A stretch of DNA of 64,000 nt from Apium graveolens. Its lineage: Eukaryota; Streptophyta; Magnoliopsida; Apiales; Apiaceae. Location: the NCBI RefSeq assembly GCF_009905375.1, contig NC_133657.1, positions 42,892,192-42,956,191 of the forward strand. The letters are read 5' to 3'. Below the pieces are notes generated by a model that worked only from the letters and a program-made list of their open reading frames with translations, had not been told where the DNA came from and did no database searches. The position numbers and the translations under genes were made by a program. Numbering within the stretch: the stretch's first letter is position 1; the number at the start of each line of letters is the position of its first letter. Below, in pieces: positions 45,614-56,965 of this stretch.

Positions 45614-47217
45614 ATTGTCATGCTGAATTAATATTGAATATAAATTCAAAATCAATTCTAAAAATTCATAATATTAATTCAGAATTAATTAATCAATTAA
45701 TTCAATTAATCAATAAAATAATCTTTGCACATATAATTTATTTTCTTAATTAAATTATATGACTTAATTAATTAATAGAGAATTAATACTACTCTTGAAC
45801 ATCAACCACTCTTCTGAAAATTACTGAAAATTATGAATCAATTCCACCACTTTAATGTTGACACTCGATGTACTGTCTGGTTCATGAGTGACTAACTTCC
45901 GTGATGTTTCTTCATGTCTTGACTTTGATAACTTGATTTTCTTCAGATTAAATCCCTGTAACTATTTGATACCCTGACAAGATCTCTGTCACTTGATTAA
46001 ATCCACAATCTTGATTTATATCACTAAGGCTTGATCAATTTCTTGAACTTCTTCCAGTGAAGTATTTCCTCAAGTCTGTAGATGAACCTTGTTTCTGAAT
46101 CCTTTGACATATGTTACTTTGTGAGATCTCTTTGACTGTAGATCCACTATTTACTTGTTACATTCTTATTTGAGTTGAGTTAAATCCTCAAATAAACAAA
46201 TAGGCTATGACATATGCCTTTCATCAAGTGTGTTTGTTTTAAATAAAAGGTAAAATACAGTTTTGATTCAGTTTCTGATTGATGTCGATACTTAATTTGC
46301 TGTTAATATCAAAAGTTGTATTGATATATATGATTGATGTTGACTTCAATACTTCAGTACTGGTATGTTAGGAGCATCAAAGTTAGTATTGATATCTAAT
46401 TTTATATGACATCAAAATGAGTATTGATATCATGATTGGGGGTTTTGAGTAAATTGGTTATAAAGTTTATGATTCAGTCCATAATCACTGTTTTATGTTG
46501 TTATTTATGATATTTCCGTAAATATTGTTTTACGAGTTTATTTTCGTGAAGATTCAAAGTATTGCTGAATCCTTTTTGCTCAAAAATATCGAAATGGTCT
46601 TGAATACAAATGAGGAAACAATTATGGGGTTCCTTAACTAAATTTTCTAGTTCATCAATTATGATTTTAAATATTATGCTCTATTGCAGATGTCATTTTT
46701 TTTAATCAAAAAGACCATATATAAGTTATAATGAACTTGCTGAACATTTCTTTCGCTCATACTTACCTGTTTTTAAATTTAACCTTCCAGTGAGGATTAA
46801 CTGGCGCCATTTAGCCACGTAATTCAAGAAAAGCAAAGGAAAAGGTTTTGGAAGGTGGTTGTTCTAGGGCTTGCGGACTAGTGTAAGTTCTATTGTGTAA
46901 AGTTAATTATATTATATTATTTTATAGTTGTGTATTGTATAGTTGGGCCTATTATACTTCTTTTTGAAGTTATAATAGCAGGTTAAGTTTTGTAACTGAG
47001 AATTATGGAAAAGAGTTTAAAAAAAAGTAAAAATTTATTTATGGAATTTGGATTTCTTGTTTCTAGAACTGTAACCTGAAAATATCCTAGTATAATTTGG
47101 GGTCACATATGCTATATTTCAACTGCTGGCATTTATTTATTGATTTAGCAATTTATTATGGATTAAGGTTTCATCGTGATGACCTAATCCCCTGTCCCCG
47201 GATTTGGGGGCGTTACA

Positions 47218-48180
47218 CTCCAGCTATCTCTCGGAGTCTGGACTATTCATAGCATTTTGGTTGGTGAAAGGCTCATTATTATTCGTAAGCATCGCATCAC
47301 CATCTTGAGTAAAGAGAAATCCATAATTTCTCCCGGACTCATGGTGAATCCTACTAGATCTACGAACATGATTACTTTCAACATTTTGATGTATATCCTG
47401 ATCTTATTCCAACTCTAGTTCAATGTTATCATGTGGTTCTCGATCTTCATCGAGATGTATTGTCCTCCCACTGATTTTCTTAGAAAGTAGTTCTCCCTCA
47501 AGAAATACAGCGGCCTGAGCAACAAACACTCTATTCTCAGAAAGATTATAAAAAATATACCCTAGTCTTACTTGGGTATCCCACAAAATAACATCTATCT
47601 AATTTTTGGTCCAAGCCTTTTAGTGGCTAAATGTTTTACAAACGCTTCACATCCCCAAATTTTCATAAATGACATGCTATGACGTTTATGAGTCTATATC
47701 TCATACGGAGTATTTTGAACCGCTTTAGTCGAAACTTGGTTAAGTGTATATGCAGCCGTTTATAGAGCATAACCCCAGAAACTGAATGGAAGATCCGGGT
47801 AACTCATCATCGATCGCACTATGTCCAACAAGGTACGATTTCTTCTCTCAGAATTTCTATTCTATTGAGGTGTTTCAGAAGGAGTAAGTTGTGATACAAT
47901 ATCACACTCCTTCAAGAAACTCTTGAATTTGAGACTTAAGTATTCTCCTCCACGATCTGGTCGTAAAACTTTTATACTTTTCCCTTATTTGATGTTCTAC
48001 TTCTACCTTATATTCTTTGAACATTTCAAAAGAATCGGATTTGTTCTTCATAAGAACCAAATATCCATATGTACAGAAGTCATCAATAAATGTTATTAAG
48101 TAGTATAAGCCACCCCTTTCCATCATACGCATTCCACCACATACATCATTATGTATAACTCTTAATTGTTCGGTGGCCCT
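47218..48180 (-). pseudogene. pol: copia integrase and RT start remnant
   Basis: MRMMERGGLYYLITFIDDFC (48132 onward) is the integrase core. Downstream a SERRNRTLLD-like segment and SFWGYALYTAAYTLNQ occur near 47740-47880. The integrase C-terminus and the region before RT follow with several stops. The last piece (SPDSER followed by TAG) runs to the solo LTR, and RT continues at 24576. Confidence 0.8.
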
Positions 48181-48654
48181 TTCACCTGATTAAGTAAAAT
48201 AAGTTTTAGTCATTTTGCCAATGAGACAAAGTTCACATCTTCCATATGATTCAAAATCAAACTTATCCAAGTATCCATCTATATGTAACTCAGAAATGCG
48301 TTTCTCATTAGTATGGCTTAACGACAATGCTAGAGGTAATGTTTGATTTGAGTCATCTTAGAATATAAAAATTGTTAACTAATTGTGCAACATTATAAGC
48401 CTTATCATTAAAAAAGAATAAACAACTATTCTTTATTTAATTCAAATGAAAACCTTTCTTGTCCTGACAAGAAATTGCTTTAATGTATCCGCTAAAGGCA
48501 GGCACGTAATAATAATTTATCAAATTCTCAATCTCGCCTTCTGGGCAAAATTAGGTATCGAGTTCCTTCAACTAGAGCAACGACTTTTGCTCCAATTCTA
48601 ACCCGATATCTGAATCTTGATCATTGATGGTCTTCTTCTTTCGATCTTCCAAAC

Positions 48655-49435
48655 AAGCTCGATAATTTAACTTCCAATCATCCAGTTATTTCCACAGAAG
48701 TGACAATCATCTCCTTTAGCAACACAACTATCAGGCTTCAAAATCCCTTTGCGATTAGACTTTGGTTTGGCACCGAATAAGATCAAATCTTCACCTTGCC
48801 TGTCCACTTTCCTTTCCCATTTGCATTCCATGTGTACACCATCAATATGGACGTAATTCATGCTTTTACCGTGTTATTTTTAGCAGTTCTAAACATGCCT
48901 AACAACTCAATGAGTGTTCTGTCTATCTCATTTCTTTTGTTCTTAATAAACTGAGAATAAAAGTTATTCAAAGATGTTTGATCAAATCAAGCCGAGTCTC
49001 TAGACCATTCTTGAAACCCAAAATATCAAGGTACATATACCTATCATCTTTTGAACATGTCGTCCAACCAGATTTCATTCTCCCATTAGTGCAAAAGTAT
49101 GGTGCCTTATTATTGTCAAATCTTTTTGACGAGCCTATCTTTCAAACATCCTTTGAAGGTGTTGAACCATATCATAAGCATCATTATGCTCTTGTTGCTT
49201 TTAGAGCTCAGCACTCATAATTACAAGCATGAGACATGAAACATCAGTTTCATAATCAATTTTCTTCTGGTAAGCATTTTGTTCAACACATGTTTCATTC
49301 TCAGCTAGAAGAAATAAGGGAAGGGTTTGAGTGACATCCTTGAACCTGAGGACAATCCTCAAGTTCTTATGTCAATTGAGGAAATTATTTCATGTCAGCT
49401 TATCCTTCTCAAGGACTATTACATAGAGAAGTTAT
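48655..49435 (-). pseudogene. gag: copia gag remnant with zinc knuckle
   Basis: On the minus strand, segments like LEKDKLT, NLRIVLRFKDV, AENETCVEQNAYQKKID and HNDAYDMVQHLQRMFER identify a copia Gag. A CHFC...-type knuckle lies at 48667-48861. Stops and frameshifts are frequent. Confidence 0.75.
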
Positions 49436-49525
49436 TTGTGTTATTTATCATTTGATATCTATAATATTAAAGTGCATAAAATGAATTAGTCTACAGATGA
49501 TCATTAAATTATGTTTAACTGATTA

Positions 49526-49556
<31 letters not shown>

Positions 49557-51305
49557 TCGTAATATATATCTCCCACTATTTTTATCAAACCAATAGCCCT
49601 AACTATTAATTCGGAAAGAATAACTTATATATCATTTCTAGTGAGCGAAGGTCCATATTTCACCATGCGTTAGGTCAACTTTGGCTTTTCTCCTAAAACA
49701 TGATTATTTCGGTAGACAACATTTGTGAACTATATCAACTATATAACTCTTGGATAGCTTGGTGGAACAACATTTGTTCATATTTATCTAATAAATCTCA
49801 CCAAACTCTCTAACTCTAAGTTCACAATCCTATTGTGGTAACTTAGTTAAGTCAAACCCAATAGTCAAAAAGTATCAATATACTTCAACACATCTCCCAT
49901 GATAAATGGGAGTACTTCGCTCTGGAGAATCCACTCCTTATTGATCTACGGGTTAACGCATTCGACTCATTAGAAGGCATCTGATCAACTAAATATTAAC
50001 TTTAGGGTTTTGTTAATTTTAAAACGATAATGATCCCATCAGAAAGAGATTCCCGATTTTTCCTTGAATAAAATACTTCAAATCAATATTTGTCAATGAT
50101 TTGATTTCCAGGTAGTGAGGGAGTCACAACGGTCTCTCTTAAAACCCACAACCTTACAAGTTCAATGAACCCGCTTTTGATAAAATCCCATGTCAGAATT
50201 AAAGAAAGTTTGTATTTTATTTCGTGTTACATAAATACGAGAATCTCATAATCGTTTATTCATTTTAAAATCTTGAATCGCTACAGATTTTATCTTATTT
50301 AGCAAGCATGGCATGGGTGTCGTATCTATTACATACATCCTTAATCTAATTAAGCATGCATCATTAAACTACCCTACACATACATTCATCATATGAGCAT
50401 ATATGTAAACTACAATAAAGTAAACGTGGTTGGTTATGGCTTCATCCTATTTGATCTTCATCAAGCTAATGACAAAGATCTAGGTCAATCTAAGGTGGAA
50501 AATAAATACAAGCTAACTATTACATGTCTTCTTTCTTGAGTTGTCTTTTTCTTGTATTGCTACCTTGGATGGCCTTCATGTGAGAATACCACTCCTTGAT
50601 ATTAAATCTTCATGTCTTCATGTGCATTAGAAGAATGAAATATAAAAACTAATATAATGAACTTATAAGAAGAACTCGAGTTACATTCGAGATTTATAAT
50701 TACAAGAACAAATGACATGCAAGTCGTATTTTAAAAGCCAAAATCATTAACCTAAGGTCATAAACCATAACCATCCACCATGCTTAATTAACACATACGA
50801 ACATGTTAAAATACAATATGATCTTAACATATCATACCCATCATGATGTAATCATAAAAACCAAATATGGAAAAAATCAGAAAATTTGAAATTAAATATG
50901 ATAACATTAAATCGCAGATTACAAGGTTTAAATGGTGTCAAATGCCTTCAGATGAGTCGATGATGGCTTTAGAGATCATTTTTATTCAGACACTCGATTT
51001 CCTATCGAATAGAGTATTCGTTCGCGAAAATCAGACATCAGACCCAGATTTCAGAATATCCGCAACATCTGATTCAGAATCTGTATCTAATACAATTCTC
51101 ACAATAAGAACAAACATAAATCATGTATATACCAGTATACACACAGATTATATAATCATCATATGAATATACAACTCACATGTCGTGTGTTCAAGCCATA
51201 CATATACAAACATATTGTATCAACATCAAAATATGGCAAATCACATACATGCTTGTATATCAAAAACAGTTAAACACATAAACGAACTAAACACTTTCAC
51301 AAGTA
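49436..51305 (-). other. copia 5' leader region, non-coding
   Basis: About 1.9 kb lie between gag and the PBS, longer than usual for copia, so an extra insertion is possible. I see no coding domain. An AT microsatellite sits at 49528-49556. The plus-strand frame at 50867-51166 is not recognised. Confidence 0.4.
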
Positions 51306-51317
51306 GCTCTGATGCCA
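51306..51317 (-). other. copia primer binding site
   Basis: TGGCATCAGAGC on the minus strand starts one base after the LTR end (GAAACCCTTCA, 51319). It is of initiator Met-tRNA type with one change. Confidence 0.82.
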
Positions 51318-51318
51318 T

Positions 51319-51493
51319 TGAAGGGTTTCTAGCACATAAACGTAACGGAAATGATGTAAAATTAAATTAAAACTAGAATAAAATCAAAACCCTACGCATG
51401 ATCCATGCGAAAATAGATATTTAATTCGTAGTAATAATCTTTACCTTAAGGAAGCTTTAAGAGTTCATTAATGGAGTTCCAAACCTTGTTGAA
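51319..51493 (-). repeat. copia 5' LTR, truncated by a CACTA-like insertion
   Basis: It matches 22102-22275 of the 3' LTR and then breaks at 51494, where CACTACGCCATAG begins. Confidence 0.8.
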
Positions 51494-51670
51494 CACTACG
51501 CCATAGATGGCCTAACTGAACATTTGAGTAGTGGTGTTACCTTAGATTATGTTACTATAGATGTGAAATTTTTGCCCTATCACAACACCTACACTATGCG
51601 GGTTACTAAAGCTATAGGACTGTGTTGCCATGATCTAGGTTTCAAAAAAAATAAAATAAATAATAATTAC

Positions 51671-51788
51671 TATTCACGAGTTTCTGTTCACGAGTACTGT
51701 TCCCTGGTACTGTTCACGAGTACTGTTCATCGACAATGTTCACGCGCGTACTGTTCACGAGCACTGTTCATGGTACTGTTCATCAAGT
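51671..51788 (+). repeat. TACTGTTCACGAG-type short tandem repeat
   Basis: About eight imperfect units of TACTGTTCACGAG, TACTGTTCATCG or TACTGTTCATGG lie directly upstream of the gag-like ATG at 51810. Confidence 0.85.
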
Positions 51789-51809
51789 TTTTTTTAACAG
51801 GTTTTTCTT

Positions 51810-52469
51810 ATGGCTACGGATGAATTGCTCAAAAAATTACTTGGAAAATTGGATGAGATTGATAAACGTACTTAAAAGCTTGCTAATTCAACGGAATCGA
51901 GGTTTGATGAATTTTATAAAATTTTAGTTAAGGTGAAAGATAGTGATGAAGTCTATGATCCTGGTATAGAGCTTGGTTATTTTACAGGTTTGGGTAGCAT
52001 AGATGATTTTGTTGAATGGGTTACACAAGTCGACAAGATTTCTACTTATACAGGTTGGACTGAGATGAGAATATTCAAGATTGCAGCGCTTAAACTTACA
52101 AAGAAAGCGGGCTTGTGGTTTGATAATCTAAACATAAAAAGAGTTAGATCTGGAAAAGAAAGGATTATGACTTGGACATCTCTGAAGAAGAAACTTCGTG
52201 CAAAATATATTCCTTTGCATTATAAATTCGAATGTATAATGAAGATGACATCCCTCTCTCAAGGTACTATGAGTGTTTCTGAGTATACTTCTGAATATTA
52301 TAGATTGCACCTTATTTGTGACTTGGAGTAGACAGAAACAATGAAAATTGGAAGGTTTATTCGTGGACTGAACTTGCCTATTTATCGAAAGGTTAAATCA
52401 AGTCCATATATCTCGTTTAATGATGTATGCAATCTTGCTTTGGAATTTGAATCTTTTCAACAAGATGAG
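51810..52469 (+). pseudogene. gag: broken Ty3/gypsy gag
   Basis: The ATG at 51810 opens MATDELLKKLLGKLDEIDKR. TAA at 51873 and TAG at 52329 interrupt one continuous frame. GSIDDFVEWVTQVDKIS, TWTSLKKKLRAKYIPLHY and QGTMSVSEYTSEYYRL are Retrotrans_gag core motifs. The Tekay-2 LTR cuts it at 52470 after FESFQQDE. The gypsy lineage is not resolved. Confidence 0.8.
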
Positions 52470-54639
52470 TGTAATAACCCCAAAATTTTGGACTTTTTGT
52501 AACCCTTATGAATAGTGATTTTGCTGATTATGCTGAATAAGAAAACTTTTCATGCCACACTTTGTAGGGGATCTTTTATTGTTATTCTGAGATCTTATTA
52601 GTACTCTATATGGTATATAAGTGCATGTAAAGATCGTCAGAATCCAAATTCGAACACTTTGATTTTTCCCGAAAATCCACCAGATACCGAAAGGATTGAG
52701 TATAAGGTAACAGGATAAAAAGGATTTAAATTCAAGGATTATAAGAGAGGATCATAAAAGGAATATAATGTATTGAGAAAGGTTAATGAAACCCAAGTAA
52801 TAAGATCCCGGGTATGATCCCTCAAACGATAAACGAAAACGAAAGTTAAGCGAACCGTATAACAGATCAGTGATCATTAGTCAAGTAATTAGGAGTAAAT
52901 TAAAGAGGTTAGTGATGATGATGTCATCACACCAACAAGAAGAAGACAAGTTTGGGAAGATGACATAAGAGGATGACATAAGCATGACACAATGGGAAGG
53001 AATTGTTGGTTGATTATAAGCCACACAAAATTTACCATGGTAACAATACAATTAATCACAAAAATCAAAAGCAACCAAAACAAACATATTTTCTTCTTCC
53101 CCCATCTTTTTGCCTCGGCTTTTTGAAGAAAATATAGGAAGAAAATTCCAAAACCCAAGCTCCACTTAATCATAATTCAAGAGGTTTGTTTCTTTAGCTT
53201 CCATAATTCATAACTTAGATGAGCCATAAGTTTAAGCTCAAGATTCCATGTTTAACATATCTAATCAATTCATCAAAGTTCTTGGTGAATAGTGTTTTCA
53301 AGAAAATAATGTTGTGTTTTCTTATATTTTCTTCAAGATCCAAGCTTAGTAGAGATAGTTAGTGGTTATTTAAGGCTTCCTAAGTGATTCTCCACTCTCC
53401 AAGGAAGGTATAACTTCTCAAACCCTTAGTCTTAAGTTTTTTTGGTTTGGATTTCATAATTTTTAGATGATGGGTTAGTGTAATAGGTGTGTACTCATGT
53501 TTAGAGCTTTGTTTAGTTAGTGGTTTTGTTGATTTTGGGGTTAGGAGTGATACTTGTTGGATTTGATGTTCTTGGTCACATTTTGACTTAGTTTAGATGA
53601 ATAAGTTGAGATCTTGAGTTATAGTTAAATGATCTTGTATTATGGTTGAATGATGGTGGAATGGTGTTGATTGGTGGTGGTTTGATGTTGAATTGATTTG
53701 GTAAAAATTTGGGAATTTCTAAGTTATAGCCGTCGTAATGCCCAATTTTCCTTAGACTGTTTTGTGCTTAACTTTTGCACCCGAACACTCACTGCCATGA
53801 ACTGACCATTACCATGTTTAGATAGTTCATATTATGAGCTTCGTTTTTATATGTGGTTCGCTTGAATCCGATGTACGGTTTAGGAGAAACGACCGTTTTA
53901 AGTAACGGCGTTTCGCGAACGAACCATTACCCCTCGCCTTACCTTGAAACCTTGGTTAAGGCCCTTAAATGACTACTTGGAGTATGAAACAATTATATAA
54001 AGTGGATTAGGCAGTTGGTAGAGTACTCGCGAAAGAATCGCCTTATAATCCTTAATGGTTAATTTATTAAAAATGGTGGATCCGAGGGTACTAGAGCGAC
54101 TTAATTGAATCGTTAAGGGTATAAGCGACCATAAGAGAACGTTAGAGTCTAATTGCTTAAAGTCTAGATTCTTAAGCGACTTTGGTTTAATTCTGACTTA
54201 TGTTCTTGTTCATAGGTTATCGGACCCACTCTAAGCTTAAGTCTATCCGGGAACACTCAGGCAAGATTTCTACCCGTTATACTGTTGTTGTGATGTAAAT
54301 ATATGTATATGCATTATCTTGTGATAGATGCATGATTGTTATTAGAAAAATCTTGCGATATATTGGAGCATGATGATATGGTTTATATGCATGCCTGTTT
54401 CATAACATTGATATCTAATTGTTGATTACAATGCTTATAGTTGCATAATACCTATGCTTGAGATAAGCAGTAGTTGCGTATACCTTTAGTATAGGGGACC
54501 CAAAGGCGAACATTTTCTAAAACCGGGAGTCGATGTTCCCTAGTATATTATATATATATATATAGGTATAGTTTTCAAAACTATTAATCGAATAAGGTTT
54601 ATTCGATAACTTTATTTTTATTAATTAATATTACTTTGA

Positions 54640-54790
54640 ATATTCATTGGAGGACTTATGACTCGGTTTATTTTATTTAAGGAATATTATATTGAATATT
54701 CATTCGAGGACTTATGACTCTGTTTATTCTATTTAATGAATATTATTTTGAATATTCATTCGAGGACTTATGACTCCGCTTATTTACAAA
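54640..54790 (+). repeat. roughly 62-bp minisatellite in Tekay-2 LTR, about 3 copies
   Basis: Units contain GAATATTCATTCGAGGACTT and ATGACTC(T/C)G(T/C)TTAT. It is the counterpart of the Tekay-1 array at 9680-9890. Confidence 0.75.
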
Positions 54791-56150
54791 ATAATTTTCT
54801 TTATTTTATTAAAGAATAATGTTTCGATAATCAAACTTATTTTCGATTATTCAAATAAAGATCGTACTTTTGTATAAGTATATCTTTGGTTATTTATTAT
54901 TCATTTCAAGTATGAGTTTTAAAACTTCTACTTCAACTATTTTTATAAAGATTATTCTTTATGGGAATATTATTTAAATAATAATATTCAGATATTTTCT
55001 AATATACTGGGACTGATTTATTTTATTAAATCAGCATTACTCCAAACATTCTTAAAAATGTTTTCGAGTCTTCAAAATGATTTTAAAAGTTAGAGTGGAT
55101 CCCAAAACTCATTTTTATATTTAAGATCTTCCTTTCAAAGGGGATTTAAATACTCGCTCAAAACCTGAGAAATCCGGCTCTATGGTGTATTTTATATTCG
55201 TAACGAGGTTTCTGTTTTGATAAATGAATTGATTACTTACCCAACGTTCGGGAAGTAAGTCCGTCTATTGAGTCGGCATAAGCAACATGGGCTCAGTGGG
55301 CGTCCATGAAAGTGTAAGTGGCTCAGTGAGACTCCATCAAATGCGTAAGTGGCTGAGTGGCAGTCCAGCATAAGGTCCTATTACGGCCAAGGTGATGACC
55401 AGCGGGGAATTCGTCCATCTACTACTAGAAAATGTTACTTATTGGTATCTTTTCCTGATCAGCATGATATCAGGTTTAAGCCAAGGTTTTCTCTTTTCCA
55501 AATTCATTGGATATTGCAACTCTGTTTATAATTTTCGTAACAGAGGTTTTCAAGGAGTGTATGAAATGTATATATATAGGTGTATATGTATATCGAGACT
55601 TAATGAAGTATCTCGTAACTTTATTATTTATAATGATATTTCAAAGATTGAATTTATTCAAATCTTATCTTGTAGTCTCATCTATGTGATGAACTTTTGA
55701 AACGGATTATACCTTGAACGGTGGTAGTTCAAGTAGTATTCGGAAAAGATATAAGTATATTGGAGTATCTCGTAACTTCACCTTTTCAACTTATATCTGG
55801 TCAATGATTATCTTATACATGACAAAGATTTTTAGAAAAACGTTGAGACAAGGTTAGATATATGAGATCACCTTACAACGATATTTTTTTATACAGTTAT
55901 AAACTGGAACTCTGGGTATATTATACATGGAAGAGGATTTCAAAGATTTTGAAAAGTATATATGTATATATACTGAATATTTTGTGACTTCATCGCATTA
56001 AGATATTAAACTTGGTTCATTTCTTTTGACCAAACTTTCATGAGTACTATGAGAATGCTCATATATTGTTAATTATTATACATATTATTTCGGTGGGCTT
56101 GTTGCTCACCCTTGCTTTCTTCTTTCATCACACAACAACAGATAGACAAG

Positions 56151-56303
56151 ATGAACATGACCAAGCTCCCAATTCGTGAGCGGATAGGAAATGTTCCACA
56201 GTTTCCTGTAGGCGTTGATGCCGTTGTGGCTGAGGTAGGAGCTACCAATAGGCTAGGCTTTCAACTTTTGATGTACCAGGCTTATGTATATTATGAATTG
56301 TAA
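56151..56303 (+). other. micro-ORF in Tekay-2 LTR
   Basis: It starts MNMTKLPIRERIGNVPQFPV. RIGNVP...VVAEV aligns with RVGSVP...AAEV of the Tekay-1 LTR micro-ORF. It is preceded by TTGCTCACCCTTGCTTTC and CACAACAACAG, as in Tekay-1. Confidence 0.4.
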
Positions 56304-56551
56304 TAATGGCAAAGAATATGTAAATTTATTCAGAAACCCTTTTGAGGTGTAATGACTTATAATTGTGGAATAAAATGACTTGTGTTATTTTTGGTATTCA
56401 TTTCCGAGACTATAACTTGTGGTGTGTGTGTGTATATTGTGGGGTCACAGTACGCAGTAGTTGGTTGACTGTTAAGATTAAGTATTGATAAGGGAAATGG
56501 AACTCGTGACAACCCGAATCCCCGACCCCGGATTTGGGGGTGTTACAGAAA

Positions 56552-56564
56552 TGGTATCAGAGCT
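56552..56564 (+). other. Tekay-2 primer binding site
   Basis: TGGTATCAGAGCT lies four bases after the LTR end; initiator Met-tRNA type, as in Tekay-1. Confidence 0.9.
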
Positions 56565-56809
56565 AAGCGTTATAAACCTCAGAGATGATGTGACGTTAAA
56601 ATAATAAGTTCACTAAGATAATAAGAACTCTTGCCAAATTCATAGTCGGACTACCTAACGTAGTACTGATAGTTAAAACCCTTATAGGAACCCTTATAAA
56701 TAACGTGATAGAAGCGTAGTTCATTTTCGTATATGGTAGCGGGACTCTGAACCCTGAGGTTGAGGAGCAACAATGCGATGATGTTTTCTTACTTATTGGA
56801 GATCAGATT

Positions 56810-56965
56810 GTGGATCCGATAGAGCGTCCTAACGCGGGACCGGATGATGTTAATATTGAGGATGTAGCGGTTGAGGATGTTGTCCCAGAAGGGATTGTTG
56901 CTGAGAAGGATCTCGTGGAGGATCCTAACAAGACTGAAGAGATGGTCGCTGAGGAATTGATAACC
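56810..56965 (+). pseudogene. Tekay-2 pre-gag acidic ORF remnant
   Basis: MDPIERPNAGPDDVNIEDVA followed by Val/Glu/Asp-rich sequence occupies the place of the Tekay-1 pre-gag ORF. The frame runs on to 57031, but from about 56965 the DNA is RT sequence in another frame, so the original end is lost. Confidence 0.5.

Larger units (their letters stand above)
27948..46223 (-). mobile_element. SIRE-type Ty1/copia element truncated after protease (SIRE-B)
   Basis: Flanked by the 5-bp duplication TCAAG (27943-27947 and 46224-46228). Order on the minus strand: 5' LTR (45619-46223 plus 34018-34723, split by the Tat element), PBS 34004-34015, gag 31660-33921, protease piece about 31455-31640, non-coding 3' region, PPT 29259-29271, 3' LTR 27948-29258. 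With the insertion removed the 5' LTR is 1311 bp, the same as the 3' LTR. Integrase, RT and RNase H are absent, so it depended on other elements. LTRs differ by roughly 3-5% by eye. Confidence 0.88.
34018..46223 (-). repeat. SIRE-B 5' LTR, split by the Tat element
   Basis: The LTR parts are 34018-34723 and 45619-46223, total 1311 bp. The Tat element with its ATTGT duplication (34719-34723 and 45614-45618) lies between them. The uninterrupted 3' LTR shows the empty target near 28650. Confidence 0.9.
24577..47217 (+). mobile_element. Ty3/gypsy solo LTR (about 4.36 kb) inserted in copia, itself split by SIRE-B
   Basis: CTCCA flanks both ends (24572-24576 and 47218-47222). The right end is CCCCGGATTTGGGGGCGTTACA-like. 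The left end reads TATGATATCCCG, a TG start with the G changed to A. Own sequence is 24577-27947 plus 46229-47217. I find no PBS, PPT or coding domain in it, so a solo LTR left by LTR-LTR recombination is the simplest reading. GCTCATACTTACC with a pyrimidine tract and CAG at 46755-46790 matches the acceptor-like block of other LTRs here. The 61-aa frame at 26000-26185 is not convincing. Confidence 0.75.
22102..51493 (-). mobile_element. decayed Ty1/copia retrotransposon split by nested insertions
   Basis: Own sequence on the minus strand: 5' LTR fragment 51319-51493, PBS 51306-51317, gag about 48655-49435, integrase and RT start 47218-48180, rest of RT and RNase H about 23290-24576, PPT 23148-23162, 3' LTR 22102-23147. 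A gypsy solo LTR with its own nested elements occupies 24577-47217. The RT reading resumes directly across it, with CTCCA duplicated on both sides. A CACTA-like element interrupts the 5' LTR at 51494. All coding parts carry stops and frameshifts. Confidence 0.85.
51494..52469 (+). mobile_element. CACTA-like transposon end with gypsy gag-like cargo
   Basis: CACTACGCCATAGATGGCC at 51494 has the form of a CACTA terminal inverted repeat. It interrupts the copia LTR after GAA (51491-51493), a possible 3-bp duplication. Subterminal sequence such as GGTTACTAAAGCTATAGGAC at 51600 fits CACTA subterminal repeats. A tandem repeat and a gypsy gag follow without any LTR or PBS between. The other end is beyond 52470, where Tekay-2 is inserted, so the element type is not proven. 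Confidence 0.5.
52470..56547 (+). repeat. Tekay-2 5' LTR (4078 bp)
   Basis: It starts TGTAATAACCCCAAAATTTT, ends GGGGGTGTTACA and is followed by the PBS. It shares landmarks with the Tekay-1 LTR on the opposite strand: the GTTTCGCGAACG block (53866-53925), the GAGGACTTATGACTC minisatellite (54640-54790), the GTGGCTCAGTGGG-type repeats (55290-55375) and the GCTCAC...CAG-ATG block (56104-56153). Confidence 0.9.

Noticed and set aside
24577..47217. full-length gypsy element rather than solo LTR
   Set aside because: All coding sequence between its ends belongs to SIRE-B and the Tat element, each bounded by its own target duplication; the remaining 4.36 kb has no PBS, PPT or domain.
50867..51166. 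99-codon plus-strand frame in the copia leader
   Set aside because: It is AT-rich, opposite to the element's strand and without a recognisable domain.
51671..51788. TACTGTTCACGAG units as a CRISPR or centromeric satellite
   Set aside because: There are only about eight imperfect, near-contiguous short units in front of a gag; a local tandem repeat fits.
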